Source: Sphagnum compactum (taxonomy: Eukaryota > Bryophyta > Sphagnopsida > Sphagnales). Taken from it: DNA of 64,000 bases. The stretch spans positions 5,651,207-5,715,206 of the forward strand of contig OZ234496.1 of NCBI GenBank assembly GCA_965153455.1, written 5' to 3'. Below, one piece after another: positions 1-15,653 of the stretch; positions within the stretch are counted from its first letter, which is position 1, and each line of letters opens with the position of its first letter. A program made the position numbers and the translations under genes. The notes under the pieces are model-generated. The model searched no databases. It saw only the letters and a list, made by a program, of their open reading frames with translations, and was not told where the DNA came from.

Positions 1-112
1 CTCTAAACAAATTTTGACTTAACTAACAATATTATTTCAAGGAACCTTTAAAACTATAGCTAATAGACATAAATGTGACAACACATTCCCTCCAAAAAAA
101 ATTCAAGTAATT
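1..112. other. Left-edge AT-rich sequence
   Basis: AT-rich sequence with no coding signal that I can see. It precedes a diverged repeat copy beginning near position 113. Confidence 0.4.
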
Positions 113-500
113 TCAACCCCCTACTTTTTCCGTTTGTAATGACAATTGCCCTTTTAGAAAAGTAAAAATCAAGCAATAATTCCCAAGAAAAAAAAACATT
201 GTTACATGTTGAATTATTAGTTCACTCAAGATAACTGAAAAAACAAATTCAATAAAAATAATGTTCTCTTTCTCCCATTTCAATGGGTGCTCTACAATAA
301 TCACAAACCTATCAAACCCTATTACACATTTAATTGTTAGTTCACTCAAGATGATGTTTAAAAAAAAATTCAAACCATCAAATCCAACAATTTCATTGAC
401 CATTAAAAAAAAATTCACACCTACACACAAGCCTATTCAACACCCTCTATATATTAATACACTAATATTATAGCTCTTGTCTATATAGATACAAGGTTAT
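113..500 (-). repeat. Dispersed repeat family R1, copy 1
   Basis: Read on the minus strand, this stretch has the same order of blocks as 26895-27470 and 34520-34930. A TATTAATATAT-rich start is followed by GGTGTTGAATAGGCTTGTGT, then AATGAAATTGTTGGATTT, then one or more ATCTTGAGTGAACTAA blocks followed by TTAAATGTGTAAT. The ATCTTGA block occurs twice here, near 340 and 225. Predicted proteins of about 70-105 codons on both strands are by-products of low complexity. The element type is unknown. Confidence 0.6.
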
Positions 501-1434
501 GCAAAAAAAACTTAGCAAAAAACAATCGTCATCACATTATGAAAAAACAAAAATTATTGTCATTGACATAATTAGAAATTATGCATAACATCATGATGGG
601 TAAATTCAAATTGTCATGACATGATTTTTGACACCCACAAATTGTAAGATTTTATTTTGTGGGCTGTGATTGGCCTCAAGAACTAATAAAATGTAGATCA
701 AACACCCATCTCCCAGATTGTGAATAAGCAATTGATAAATTAAAGTTTCATATCTATATCAATAAAAGTGGAAATGATTTCATGCAAATGTACATGATTG
801 TGAAATTTTGTAATTGATATTGTAGGATTCAAGGAACAAATGAAAATATACTAATATTTTAATCTTATGTCAGTTTGATCGTCACCAGTAGTGCGGTGCA
901 AAGCCCAAGTTTGAAGTGTAGGATAGGTCTGGACGTTGGAAGCTTATCAGCTAAATGAGCAAAACCAATAGATGTAATGCAGATGAATCAAGAATGCTGG
1001 GCAACCCACAAAGAGGACAACAAGCAGAATAATCAGCCATCATGCTTGAATTGCCAATTTGGTATCCAAAAAGAGATGGGTTGTTTATTGAAGTCAATTC
1101 GAATCAGCATTGTGGCAATGGCCTCAATGCTTTATCAAGAATGGAAGCAACAGCAGAGTGGCAGGGTGTTTCAACTGACAAGCTATTATCTCTAAACCTG
1201 AGAACATCAAATAGCCATCTGGCTTGACACCGGGGAAACAGCTCTACAGAAGATGCCCAATCCATCAATTAAAGGTTCTGAGTTGCTTGCAAAGGTGCAT
1301 GTAAATTTGCGACCTCAAAATGCCAGTGATGCATTTACAATACTTTGATATCATCAACTCACAGGCCCTCTTCTTCATACCCTCCTCCAATCGGATGAAG
1401 GAAAGAGGTTGGTGACACAGGGCATTGGTGCCCA
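501..1434. other. 3' flank of the AMMECR1-domain gene
   Basis: No gene is seen. The part from about 880 to 1434 is less AT-rich and more varied than the sequence to its left. It probably contains the 3' untranslated region of the minus-strand gene ending at 1435. No convincing polyadenylation site can be assigned by eye. Confidence 0.4.
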
Positions 1435-3901
<2,467 letters not shown>

Positions 3902-4382
3902 CTTCCCCCCCGACTGCTTTCCTCCTCCTCTTCCTCTTCCACTCTGTTCCCCCACTTCTCGCCCCCTTCCTCCTCCTCCTCCTCCTCCTCCTCCCAAACA
4001 ACAGCACTCCGTCACCAATCCATACAGTGACAAAGCAAGCTCCACAATCCCCGGACCCAGAACTCCCCAAAAATTCACAAAAACAACTTCAAACACCAAT
4101 TTGGCCACTACATCGGGCAAGAGGAGCAGCCACCCAATTGGGCACTCTTCGAAAGGGAGACAGACAGATTACCTCCTGGCTCAATAAACAAATGCCAAAC
4201 CGGAACAGAAGAAAACCAACCAAAAAACAACAAAAACAACAACAACAACCACAAAACCCCACCAAAAGAACCAAATGAGTCTCAGAAAAATTGTGGCAAA
4301 GATACAAGAGGAGGAGAGACACTGGAGGCAAACACACCGATCCACCCAAATCACGCCATCTCTCCTCTCTCTCAAGATCTGT

Positions 4383-4419
<37 letters not shown>

Positions 4420-4620
4420 TCTGCCTCCGTCCCTTCCTCTCCGTCGCTCTCTTTGTGTCCAAGAAAAGACTGAATATTGGGTTCTTTGCCCTGCTGACCG
4501 GGCCAGCCAGTTGCATCTGGAACCGGTCCAGCAGGTTGACTGTTGAGCCACCCATCCACCCACCCACCCACCCAATAGAGCTTTCTAACTTACCCGGGGG
4601 GTCTTGATGTACCCAATGGT
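3902..4620 (-). promoter_or_regulatory. Leader and promoter region of the AMMECR1-domain gene
   Basis: This GC-richer, pyrimidine-skewed stretch lies immediately upstream of the ATG. It holds TCC repeats (about 3968-3994), a CT dinucleotide run (4385-4416) and CCCA repeats (about 4554-4574). On the gene strand these read as GGA, GA and TGGG tracts, the type of purine/pyrimidine microsatellite common in plant 5' leaders. Several overlapping reading frames of 100-160 codons here are low-complexity by-products. No TATA box was assigned. Confidence 0.5.
4385..4416. repeat. CT/GA microsatellite
   Basis: An uninterrupted run of about 16 CT dinucleotides in the leader of the minus-strand AMMECR1-domain gene. 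Confidence 0.95.
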
Positions 4621-4641
4621 AATAAGCAAAATCTGGGATAG

Positions 4642-4670
4642 TTATTATTATTATTATTATTATTATTATT
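4642..4670. repeat. TTA/ATT trinucleotide microsatellite
   Basis: About nine uninterrupted TTA units just upstream of the AMMECR1-domain gene leader, at the edge of the AT-rich intergenic region. Confidence 0.95.
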
Positions 4671-4840
4671 TTAATTTATAAATTATTGGAAGGGAATGAA
4701 TTTCCTGCTTATAATGAGAAAGAACAAAATGGAAACTCTGAGGGAAAAAACACAAGGACCTACTACCTAGGTTTTGTGGTTCAATTTCTAACTACATTTA
4801 AGTAAAGTGGACTTCAAGGTGTGTGTCTAACTTTTTGTTA

Positions 4841-4896
4841 CTAGGTACTAAGTAGGTACTAGGTACCACCACCACCATCCTAGTATTAGTACCTAG
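4841..4896. repeat. Inverted repeat able to form a hairpin
   Basis: The left arm at 4841-4863 (CTAGGTACTAA...TACTAGG) is matched by the right arm at 4879-4896 (CCTAGTATTAGTACCTAG), with a five-base insertion in the left arm and a CCA-repeat loop. No gene depends on it and its role is unknown. Confidence 0.7.
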
Positions 4897-7800
4897 GACA
4901 ATTCCACAATTCCTTTGCTCAATATTTTTTTAAAAATTCAGAAATTCAATTTGACACTCTTTGATATTTAATTTATACATATATAATGTTCAACCAAAAA
5001 AACATATTAATTAGCAAATTGATCAAAGTTGAGTATTAATTAAAATAAAAATTGGTATTAATTGCGTTTTCATGAAGGCAAAGGGGGGTTTACTGTCTAC
5101 TTTTAGAATTGTGAAAGGGAGTTATGATTCCTCTTTCATAAAGTTGCCGACTTTCTCATATGCACATACTAGAGAGTAGCAGCTTGATTTCTTTCTGAAA
5201 GTATTTAGTAAACAAGATCCATTGAACGAGCGAAAAAAGAACACACAAGGCAAAAACAAAATACTTACATTTTTCTAGAGCTTTTGACATAGTTAACAAG
5301 TATTATTTAAATTAAATATATGTATTTTTTCATATAATTTAATTGATGTCAAATTAGCCCAAGTACTACAATATCCTTGTTAGAATACCATGAAGCTCGC
5401 ATCTTTTCTAGAGTCTTGATGAGCAATGATTTTAGATGCATGACCTTCAAAGCACTTGGGAGTTTCAACTCTTCATGTAGAAATTGAAGAAGATGCTTGT
5501 GTGGGATTGATCAAGATGATAGGTATTCACAAAAGTGCAATCCCCATCTTTCAAATTGATCATGTCAACACACCATTTTGGTGGATTAGAATGTTCATGA
5601 AAAGATATAAACAACTATTTAGAAACCATCAAATTTTGATTTTCAAAACAATGGAAGCAAATACATCACACATAGCATCATGTGTGCATGTATGTTCATT
5701 ATGAACACATCAAATGAGGTGAATATTTATTGATCCAATGAGTTGTTTGTAAACACATCAATACCACCTATCAATGGATGGGAGACCTAGCTTGATTTGA
5801 AAAATGTTTGTGAACAAAAAAACTTGTATGCACTATCATATTTTCCACCTTCTATTTATTGCAAATAATCTCCATTTGAGTACTTCCTTTCAACAATTTT
5901 GAATTTCAATCATTTCCCATTTGTGCTCTATATTTTTGTAAACAACATTCCTTGCAAGAATTGCAAACACAATCTTGTTAATCACAAAGTACATTGAACA
6001 TCATCCTCCCCTATTAACCCTTTTGACACAAAAGTTTGTCAACCATTGCCTTCCCAACATTATTGGATAAACATCATCTCAATCAACTACCACATGAAAT
6101 ATTTCAATTCACACCCTAATGCAATTGAATAAATATTGATAACCTTTTTATTTGTTGTTTATAATTTTGAATGACTTTAAATTATATCAATCATTCAACA
6201 AATCAACCCTAAATGATAACGGTTGTCATCACATGATCATGATGGCTTCATCCATGATGGCATTTCACAAAACATAAAACTAACCCTTTTAACAAAAATT
6301 GACGTTTCAATTAAGATGCACCTCAAGTTCAACAACCAAATGTTTGTAGTAGAATCTAATTCTATAACAACAAAATTATTGAAACATGGGTGAACTCCTT
6401 AACTCTTTGTGATCAAAATACGGGGATGAAAGTTTTGGGATGATTAAGAAAAATAGGATTATTATGGGCAATTTTAGATATATTGAGTTAATATTGGCAA
6501 AGAAAAATGATTTTTCAAAAGTTATGAATGGTTTGAAAGGTCAAGCCCAATACATTGAATATTGCCAATGCTAGTCCAATATAATGGTTTGAAGGATGAC
6601 CCAATGTCTCGAAACATCTATCAACTCTTTTAATCTCATAATCTGGACTTTTTGTAAATCTCAGCTCCCAAAGTGTGAATGCAACATGAAATCTTGAGAA
6701 TCTTTCCCTTTTATTCTTACACACTTCCCACTATTTTTGAAAAATTATGATTAAATGTATATACTTTTTTGTTTCACAAAAGAAGTATAAAAAATTAAAA
6801 TTTTCATAAGTTTCAACTTGCATTTCACAACAATGGGAATTTTTCCCTCTATAATGCTTTAGCCAAAACCAAACCCATTATTGTGGATTTTATCTCAAAT
6901 GTTCAAACATGCATTTTTATATTAAAAATAAATGCTAATCTAATTTAGTTTCATAATTATGCCTTGACGTTCCCACAAGGCCCCTCACATGGATTTTTGG
7001 TATGATTGCAAATTCCTTGACAAGGTAATGTGCACATTTGTTGTTATACAAATTTCAAACCAATGGAATTAAAAATAAATAGTTGTTTTTGCCTTTGAAA
7101 AAGTCTTCCCCAATGTAACAATGTTCCATAAGAACTTTGAAGCTAAGCCCATTTTGATTGGAATAATACTAGGATGGGTGACTTCACAAAACATTCAATA
7201 TACTTGAGCCAATGACACAAAAGCCCCACTAATTTTTATTATTTCTTAATTAACTTGTAAGGTTTTCAACTTTACTTTATCAAAAATAAATAAAATTCAT
7301 CTGGTTTTTAAATTTTCGTAGATCACATTTCACTTTCACATGGTATTTACATGCACTAAAAATCCTTTAATTGCCTATAATGACCTTGCAACTAATTCTA
7401 AACTATAAATTGTCTTATTTAATGAATCTCCTTGTGGAAAACACATTTATGTTGTTAACATTTGAAGTTCAAAAAATTGTAAAAAAAGATATGTCAAAGT
7501 TTTGATTTAACTTAACCTAGATTCTTGGCCATTAGTATGAGTAAAAATGGGTACAAATGTTTAATAGACACATGTATGAATTGTAATTTAGGTGTTATGA
7601 TGGGAAATCTGAATATAAATGTGCCAATAAAATTGTTTTACTTATAAGCCATTTTATAAAAATAAGAATGTAAACCAATATTTATAAGTGTAACCTATGT
7701 GCATGCTTAATGGACTAGGGTATGTAGACTAGGTTAAATATATTATGCTAGGTTTATCACCTACCTACATGCTTGTCTTTTTATAACATATTTAAACCCA

Positions 7801-10800
7801 TTTACTATCGATCATGAAATTTCAATAAAATTAGTGCAAAAGTCGTAAAACGATATGTGTATGTAATTGTTGTGATGTAATTTTGCATAAAACTATGCGA
7901 TTTTTGTGTATTAAACATGAACACTCACTTATGTCCTTAAAAAACAATGTTTCATCTATTTAAACAATTTAAATATTGAATATGTACAAATATTTTTCAT
8001 ATTACCATAGCATGGAATTCATATGATTTTTATATGACCCTATGAAACCTAGTAAGTTTATGATTAGTACCTCCATATATATAAGAATAATAATAATATA
8101 TTTGAAAAATAAATTATTTAAATTTAAGAAAAAAATTTACTAGTCAAATGGTTCAAAGTTTGTGAGTCAAAGTGGCCAATCAAATAACCTCCTATTTTGA
8201 TAGTAAAAAGACCACACCCTAGTTACAATAGGGGATTTAAATTGACTTGTCCAAATTGACAAGGTGATTTTTTTTATGCTTATCATTTGGGGTTTTTTTT
8301 ATTTATTTATTTTTTTTTTGGTAGGAGTGTGTCATAATCATAACCATTATTATAACATGATGCACTACCAATTGAAGTTCAAGTATAATTTAAATCTAAA
8401 CTTCATGGTTTTAAATCAAATTAAAAAAACTTTGATGGAAGATTGTTCTTTGTACATATACATTGATTTGCAAAATTTCATTGACAAATTCCAATTAAAA
8501 ATTAAAATTTAATCCTTTTGTTAAAATAATAATTTTCTGACAAACAATTGTATGTTACAAATGTATATTGCATCAATTCTATTTGCACCAACTTCACGAC
8601 ATAATGATAAATTAAGATGTGAATTAGTTTAATTGCATATTTTGATCAATAAACCTTTTAATTTCTCCCCCAAATCATTTTAAAAAAATTTGTAGTGAAA
8701 ACTACAACATTGTGAGAATTTTTTGGATCAATGTACTATACAAGACACTCACAAAGTGTCTTTGAATTAAAAAATCGAAGTCTTGCATAAAAATGTCCAT
8801 GTATTTCATGTGGATTCACAAAATTATGTTATATTGCTCTTTAAGCCCATTTTATGGTTGATCAAAAAAGTTTTAATATAAGTCCCATGTTTTGCAAATG
8901 CAAACCCAATGAAATAATTGGAAGTACAATGAATATGGGATGCTTGGAGGAGGGCCGTTTCCCACAATATTGAATAAGACTTTTAAATAATGAAAACATA
9001 TTAATTTCCATGAATGGAAACATATGCTAACTTTGCACAAACAAAATGGGACTATACCAACCTATCTTGATATTGGTGTCAAATTTTTGTTAACATTTGT
9101 ATGATAATTGATCAATAATGTATTTCCTTGAAATTTAATTCTATCATACAAAACTTATTTGGACTATTTATTAATAAAAAATCATTCATAAGAATTTTTA
9201 ATAACAAGTGGCATTGTTGATAAAATCCATAATTCACATGCAAGTTTATAGTCAAGAATGTGTGATAGTCCCCTTAATTTCATTCAATCAATTGAAGGCA
9301 AACTGGGGGCGTGTAGATCAATGTAATCAAGACCTTTGAAGGTAGAGATGGGGTTCAACCTCCCATGGCAATGTTATGAATGGGTTTTTTTTTTTGGATA
9401 TAATATTATCAAAAACTTGCATGCAACATATTTTTGCTTTCTTTTATTTGTATGTGAAAAAAATTTGTTGAATTTTTATAAAAAATATGGTCATGCAAAA
9501 GAAAACAAGATTAATATGGGATAAAAAAAATGGACTATCAACTAAAATTTTCTATTCATCATTAGACAAATATATTTCGTTTTAACTAAAGCTTCTAAAT
9601 TCAATGAAAATCCATTATGTGTTTTTTGTTTCCTTGTTGGAATTTAAACTATGTAAAAACAATTTAAAAAATAATTTCGTCTTTTTTGTAAGTGCCAATT
9701 GCAACTTGCTTACACCTTACACTAATGCAATGTTTACTCCGATTGATGAAGTCTTCCAAATTGGTGATGAATTGCACATGGGAATAACAAAAAGGATTAA
9801 AATCTCCATGTTAACTTCAAATGGAAATGGGTCATTGCTTGCATGTTGGTTTCCTTTCAATAGCCATAACCTTCAAGGTAATGTGATGACAAATGTGGTC
9901 AACATGGCACCACTAATAACAAAATCCATGACTTCTTGAAAAGTTGATCCAAGAATCAATCCTAACACCCAATGTCTTTGAATTACCATCTCAATCTATA
10001 AGAAAAAATCTACTCCCAAAAACCCAAAAATATAACACAAACCCTTTCGACAAACTCATAAAACGGCATAACATTCATCACTGCAATTCAAGCAAAAATG
10101 ATTGATTGATCTCTTGGGTGATTAGGGCATAACAGCTACACAAAACATTTCGTTGAAACAAACCTCAAGCTCTCTCTAAAGCATCCACAAGAAATTTGAA
10201 TCTAGTACATGCATATCTTCACTATAGAAGTTTACACACGATGAGTTTCTTTTGTTGTTAAATGTTATGGGCACATCCAATTTGAAAAAAATATTGCTAT
10301 CATTGACTCATACCATGCTTATCCATGCTCTCATATATGCATGCAAAAAAGTTACAAAGTATAAAAAGGACGAGTTGTGGTCCCTAGATGACATAAAATC
10401 AGGATAAAGATTGTGATGCAAGTATAGACAAAGATGGAAAGAGCTGAACATAGACAAAAGGAGTGAGTGTACAAGAAGCAACCAAATGGACGAGCTGATT
10501 TCCCTTAAACACATCCTTCAATTGCCAAAGTGTTTAAGAGTATCAAGGATATGTTTTGACAAAGTCTAACATAGGGCATTGGGACATGGCTATTCTACAT
10601 TACTTTTCAATGCAATGAAAGAAGACATGACATCATTAAGTTATTAAAAGGTCAAGGCATGAAATGTATGTTGCACCCAGCATATATGTACTTTAATTGT
10701 AATCATGCTGGTACAGTGATGAACAAAACAATTAACAAATTGGGAATAAGAACTAAAGAATCAAAAGGGTTTGCTCATTGGGCTGTTACACATCAAAGTA

Positions 10801-11001
10801 TAAAACTTTTGAATTTCACTTAGAAGAGCGTGGAAAACTGTATGGTTGAAGGGCATTTGATGTCAGGTTACCTTGATGAAGGTAAGTTGCCACCTTCAAA
10901 AGTCAGGAAAAGACAGCACCAGTACCCTGAGTTTGGTCATACACAGGGTGAGGTTTTAAAAAAGAAAACCTGCAAAAAAGTACATTAGCATTCAACAGGG
11001 G
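4897..11001. other. Long AT-rich intergenic region without recognised genes
   Basis: About 6 kb of very AT-rich sequence with many CA/TG and few CG dinucleotides, interpreted as old methylated repeat DNA. Open frames are short (about 110 codons at most, 9604-9939) and I recognise none. Frames such as 8264-8512 are dominated by Phe, Ile and Asn, as expected of AT-rich noncoding DNA. Confidence 0.5.
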
Positions 11002-11270
11002 TTGAAACTCAGAAAACCATCAATTTTGATGGTTCGTGAGTTTCACTGTGTCTTCCTATTTTTTCTTGAGCACCTCCACCACTGCTGGTACATAGATTTT
11101 CACTGCTCCTACCTGTACAGCTGCTATAATTCCTCTCATACCTTGTGCGTTGAATGCTGGGATTCAGCGTTTCGTACTGAGTTTCAGCATTTCATACTGA
11201 GATTTAAAAAACTCTCCTTACTTTTGCGGATACCACTCACTAAGAGAGGGGTTAGGGAGTGAAAGGAGAT
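11002..11270 (-). repeat. Dispersed repeat family R3, minus-strand copy
   Basis: Read on the minus strand, this stretch shares an ordered series of blocks with 13045-13330 and 13590-13920. The series is GGTATCCGCAAA, TATGAAATGCTGAAACTC, a CGCACAAGGT block, then GTACAGGTAGGAGCAGTGAA and GTGGAGGTGCTCA. The match is imperfect but collinear over about 200 bp. The family is unidentified. Confidence 0.65.
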
Positions 11271-13044
11271 CTGTATCGAACCACTTTAGCCGACAAAACC
11301 AAATGTTAGCATGCAGGCCAATATAATGGAACTTGGAAGATGATGCCAAAGGGTTCAACACACTTAGGAATTGTTACTATACTATATTTTCTTTTCTTCG
11401 ATGCTGGTGTGAATTGGTATTTGAGCCCTTTACTTTGGGGGAGGGGACCTGATCAACCTGGATAGCCAGAGAGGACCCATGCACTCCAGGATTCCAGGCA
11501 AAAAGAAAGAGGCATTTCTCCTCTTCTTGTTCCTTGGAGAAGGAGAAGAAAAAGAAACTAGTGTCATTAAGAGAATTGCTGAACTGACCTAATTAAGATT
11601 TCTAGTTTCTTCTCACAAGGTTTGGGTTGTCGTTTATTTTATGTGCAAAATTTGTCAATGTTGTGAAATTTTTGGAAAAACTTTCTTTCGTCCCAAGTTC
11701 AATGATTTTTTAAAATCATCGAAAAGAGAAAAAAGTAGCCATTTAAAGATTGTCACATTTCTATATGTGGTTCAAATAAGTAGCCAAAAATGTACTTGGG
11801 TTTTTTTTTTCTTTTCATAATTTAATAACCAAATTTGGCTAAATTGGCTTATGGATGATCACCACCTCTATCAGCTATGTCAAAAAATTGAGGGAAGAAA
11901 ACACTGGTTTTGGGCGGGGTGGGGGGGAAGATTCCAGAGGGAAAATGAAGGAATTATTTACTGTGAAAATCCAGTAACATCATCCCATGACTTCAACTCA
12001 GAAGTTCTTATATACTTGGGAATTACTGCATGTTCAACACGTTTCACACCGTAAATATAGCAGCCTTGTTTTTACTGGCAAAATTTCACCAAAAAGAAAA
12101 ACCAAATCAGAAATTGAAAATGAAGTGATTTTTGAGGATTCAAATTGCCAGAAGTGAGAAAAAAAAAAATAGCCAAATTATAAAATTTGGTCTTCAGGAA
12201 GTATCCGAAAAGACAAAAGGATGAATAAAGATTTGTACTTCATATTTGGTTTTATAGTCAGATTTGACTAAACCTTCTTAGCGACGATTGCCATTTTTTT
12301 TCACATCTGCCAATGGATGATCGTCAATTTGGCTACATTAAAAAAATCCTTTAGAAAACACCAATAAATAGAGCAATAACCAGGGGAGAATTTTTTTTAA
12401 TTCGATTTCTTGATATGCAAAAATTGTTGAAATTTTCCAAAAATGTAGCCAAATTTGTAGTTGAATATACACTACCCAAAAAAAAGGTTTTACCAATTTC
12501 TTTTGTCAAAACATGACAAATTTTGTCACCAAAAAAAAAACAACAACAACACTGGGGAAAAACTAGGAACAACTACAAAATTGTTAAGTAGTGTGGAGTG
12601 TTAGTTCAACTATCAGACACCATGTGAGAAAAGCACAGCACCAAAGCACAAAGTATGTCCATACATATACCTTGCAGACCCAACAACGCTCGGAAAGGTG
12701 TTCCATGTCAAAAAAGGCTTGACCAGATGAAGTGGATGCCAGTCATGCCTCAGTTTTTTTGTGTCCTTTCAAGCAAACTAAAAGGTAGGACTTGCTTGCA
12801 CTCATTCATTCATTTGGTCACTTGGTTCAGACTGATTTTTGGGCATGGACACACAAGCTGCACTGACCATGGCAATCAAGCAAAGCCTGGGGGTGTGATT
12901 CTTTTCATTTTGAGCAATAGGCTAGAAGCCAAATGATGTCAGGATTCCAAAATCATCATGTATTTCAGTCACTTGTGAAGCAAGCAACATGATGGTACTA
13001 CTTTTAGTTAACTTACTCTTCTTCTGTTCCGTATATTAGAGTTT
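11271..13044. other. Intergenic sequence between R3 repeat copies
   Basis: No gene recognised. The region contains several AAATTTGGCTA-like phrases on both strands (about 11830-12450) that suggest a further decayed repeat. Open frames stay below 95 codons. Confidence 0.4.
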
Positions 13045-13330
13045 TCATTAAAGTCACTCTGTCTTCACCCTGTCTTTGGGCCTCTTTTCACCCCCCCCTT
13101 ATCCCCTCTTTGAATGAGGTCCACAAAGTCAGGAAGGTTTTATTTAAATCCGGGTATGAAACGCTGAAACTCGGCATTTAATGCACAAGGTTGGAGGTAA
13201 CTCTAGTCGTTGTACAGGTAGGAGCAGTGAAAATATATGCCGCAGTAGTGGAGGCGCTCAGGAGAAAGGAAAGAGGGGGTCTAAACAGGATGAAACTCAG
13301 GATGAACTTCTGGTTCTTCTGGGGTTTTTT
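13045..13330 (+). repeat. Dispersed repeat family R3, first plus-strand copy
   Basis: Contains CACCCTGTCTTTGGGC, a run of C, CGGGTATGAAACGCTGAAAC, ATTTAATGCACAAGGTT, GTACAGGTAGGAGCAGTGAA and GTGGAGGCGCTCAGGA in that order. The same blocks recur about 540 bp downstream, so the two copies form a diverged tandem pair. Confidence 0.75.
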
Positions 13331-13589
13331 CAATAAGAAATCAGATCAACAAAACCTGAGACTCCGGTTTTTTTGGGAACATGTGAAGAAATCAAAGAAC
13401 TTCTGGTTTTGGATTTTTTTTTAACACCCTCAAAGAATTGGTAGGATTCGTAAAATAAATGGCAAAGAATGGGGAGTTTACAGAAGAAGCTCATTTGACC
13501 CTTTCTTAGATTTTGGCAAAACTGCAGTTATATATCAGAATTCAATCTTAGATTTGTGAGAACTACGGTCATATATTAAAGATATCTGT

Positions 13590-13920
13590 AAAGTCACCCT
13601 GTCTTTGGGCGTCCTTTCACCCCCCAAACCTCTTTTTCAACCTCAAATCAGTGGTATCTGCAAAGTAATGAAATTTTAGTACATCTGGGTACGAAACAAC
13701 ATTTAATGCACAAGGTTTGAGAAAAAATATAGTAGCAGTACATGTAGGAGCAATGAAAATAGACGTAGAAGCGGTGGAGGCGCTCAGGAAAAAAGGAAAG
13801 AGGTGTGAAGATGGGGATGATGAACTCAGCACAAACATTCATGGTTTTCTCACTCCTTTTAGGAAAAAGGAAAGAGGGGGGGTCAAGAGTCAAGACAGGA
13901 TGAAACTCAGTTTATCACCA
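13590..13920 (+). repeat. Dispersed repeat family R3, second plus-strand copy
   Basis: Carries the same block order as the copy at 13045-13330, including CACCCTGTCTTTGGGCG, GGGTACGAAACAACATTTAA, GTACATGTAGGAGCAATGAA and GTGGAGGCGCTCAGGA. It ends in GACAGGATGAAACTCAG, as the first copy nearly does. The reading frame across it is not conserved between copies, which argues against coding. Confidence 0.75.
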
Positions 13921-15653
13921 AAATTGAATGGTAATGCAGTCACTTTTGAACAGGTTTTTTTTTAAAATCTCACTCTGTTTATGACCAAACTCAGGGTTCT
14001 GGTGCTGTGTTTTTCTTCCTTTATGAATAACTTTGTTGAATCTGAGTTCTTTGATTTTTTGAGAACCATGACTACATACCCTAACCAATCACCCATGATA
14101 ACTGCCAATTATTTGGCAATGTTGTTAATGAACACCGAGCAATGGTTAAAACTTAAAAGCCCCCATTTTGTTGGGTTGTTGATAAACTCTATAACTTGAA
14201 TTTTTTCGATTCTTGGAAATTAAGAAATCATTTTTTTTTTAACGAAAGTTTTCAAAACAGTCTGAAATTTTGCACCAGAAAACAGGCTGCTCTCATCCAA
14301 GGTTTTTTTTTCCCCTCAATTTCTTGAGGTAGGTATATTGGCAATTCTCCACCAGAAGAATGAGCCAAATTTGGCTAGAGGTTAGAGGGGAAACTAAAAT
14401 AATTTAGAATACTGTTTGTTTAATTTTATTTTAGGGTGACCTCCAAAAGAAATTTGTCTAAATATGATGTCTTATTAACCACTGGTTCTGGAGAATCAAT
14501 TATATTGATAACCACCTGATATTGAATTTTTAAAAATCTAATAACTTACCCAATTCTCAATCTATAAGTACTAATACAATTTTTTAGACAGAAAAATTAT
14601 CTTTTAAAATTTCTATTTAAAGAAAAAAACCTATAACGGGTGCATAATCAACATGTTGACCAACGGTTATTATATGGTTATTTGATAACTTACCCTTATG
14701 CATAACCAATTGCTAATACCCATAATTTTCCGATAATCTACTCAACACCCAATTTGTTTTTGATACTGGTATTGTGTGTTCCCAAATTCAACCGTTTCCA
14801 AAAATTAATTAATTACTCCCGAACTATATGTCTCAATTTAAGTTCTTACATTTTTTTACAACTCATGAGAGAACCCGTGTGCCTAGTTAAACCCTAAGTG
14901 ATTCAAAAAATTTAAAAATATCCTACCTAGCCAGTTATGGAAATTTTTAATGATCAACTAACCATTGGTAAGAAACCAACAACTCAAGTTCAAGGTATGG
15001 TAGATATAACCAAAACCCATAGTTTGTTTCAAGGCAATTTTCAAATTAGATTAAACTCAAGATCCACTAAGTTTCAAAAATTGAGCTCGGACCCAGATTT
15101 GGAAAATTGAAGGTCTTTCTTTGAAAACCCAACACACCACTGATTATGCCCTTCTGTAGAAATTAGGTTCAAGGTGTTTTTATGATTGGGTTTTGGAGTT
15201 TGAGTTTGTAGCATTTTTCCTTTAAGTTTTTTTCATCACCATTGACATTTTCTCCTTTTTTTTTGGAGTTAATCTTTTCACTTCTCTCTTTCTATTTCCC
15301 TCTTTCCTCCCCCCCTTTTTTTTTCGCCCTCCTTTTTATTACACACATAAACATTAAAAAAACTCCATGTCATGTACTTTCAATCTAATCAACATTTATT
15401 TTCAGATTTTTGTCATTTGAATCAATAACCCTAAACTTGAACAAGGTTTTATTTTTTCAAATTTGTCAAGTAGTTGGCCATACAATCATCCACAAGAAAA
15501 TGAATCAATTTTGATTAAAAGTCAACCAAAAAAATGAAAAAAAATTCTAGGATCTTGCCTTGTTTTTGTGACCTCCAAGAACTCATTATTTAAATATGGG
15601 GACTTTTTTGATAAATTGGTTTTGGCATTCCTTAAGCTTTCATCTTCTAGAGG
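13921..15653. other. AT-rich intergenic sequence
   Basis: No gene seen. A pyrimidine-rich tract lies at about 15245-15335. Open frames are short and unrecognised. Confidence 0.4.
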
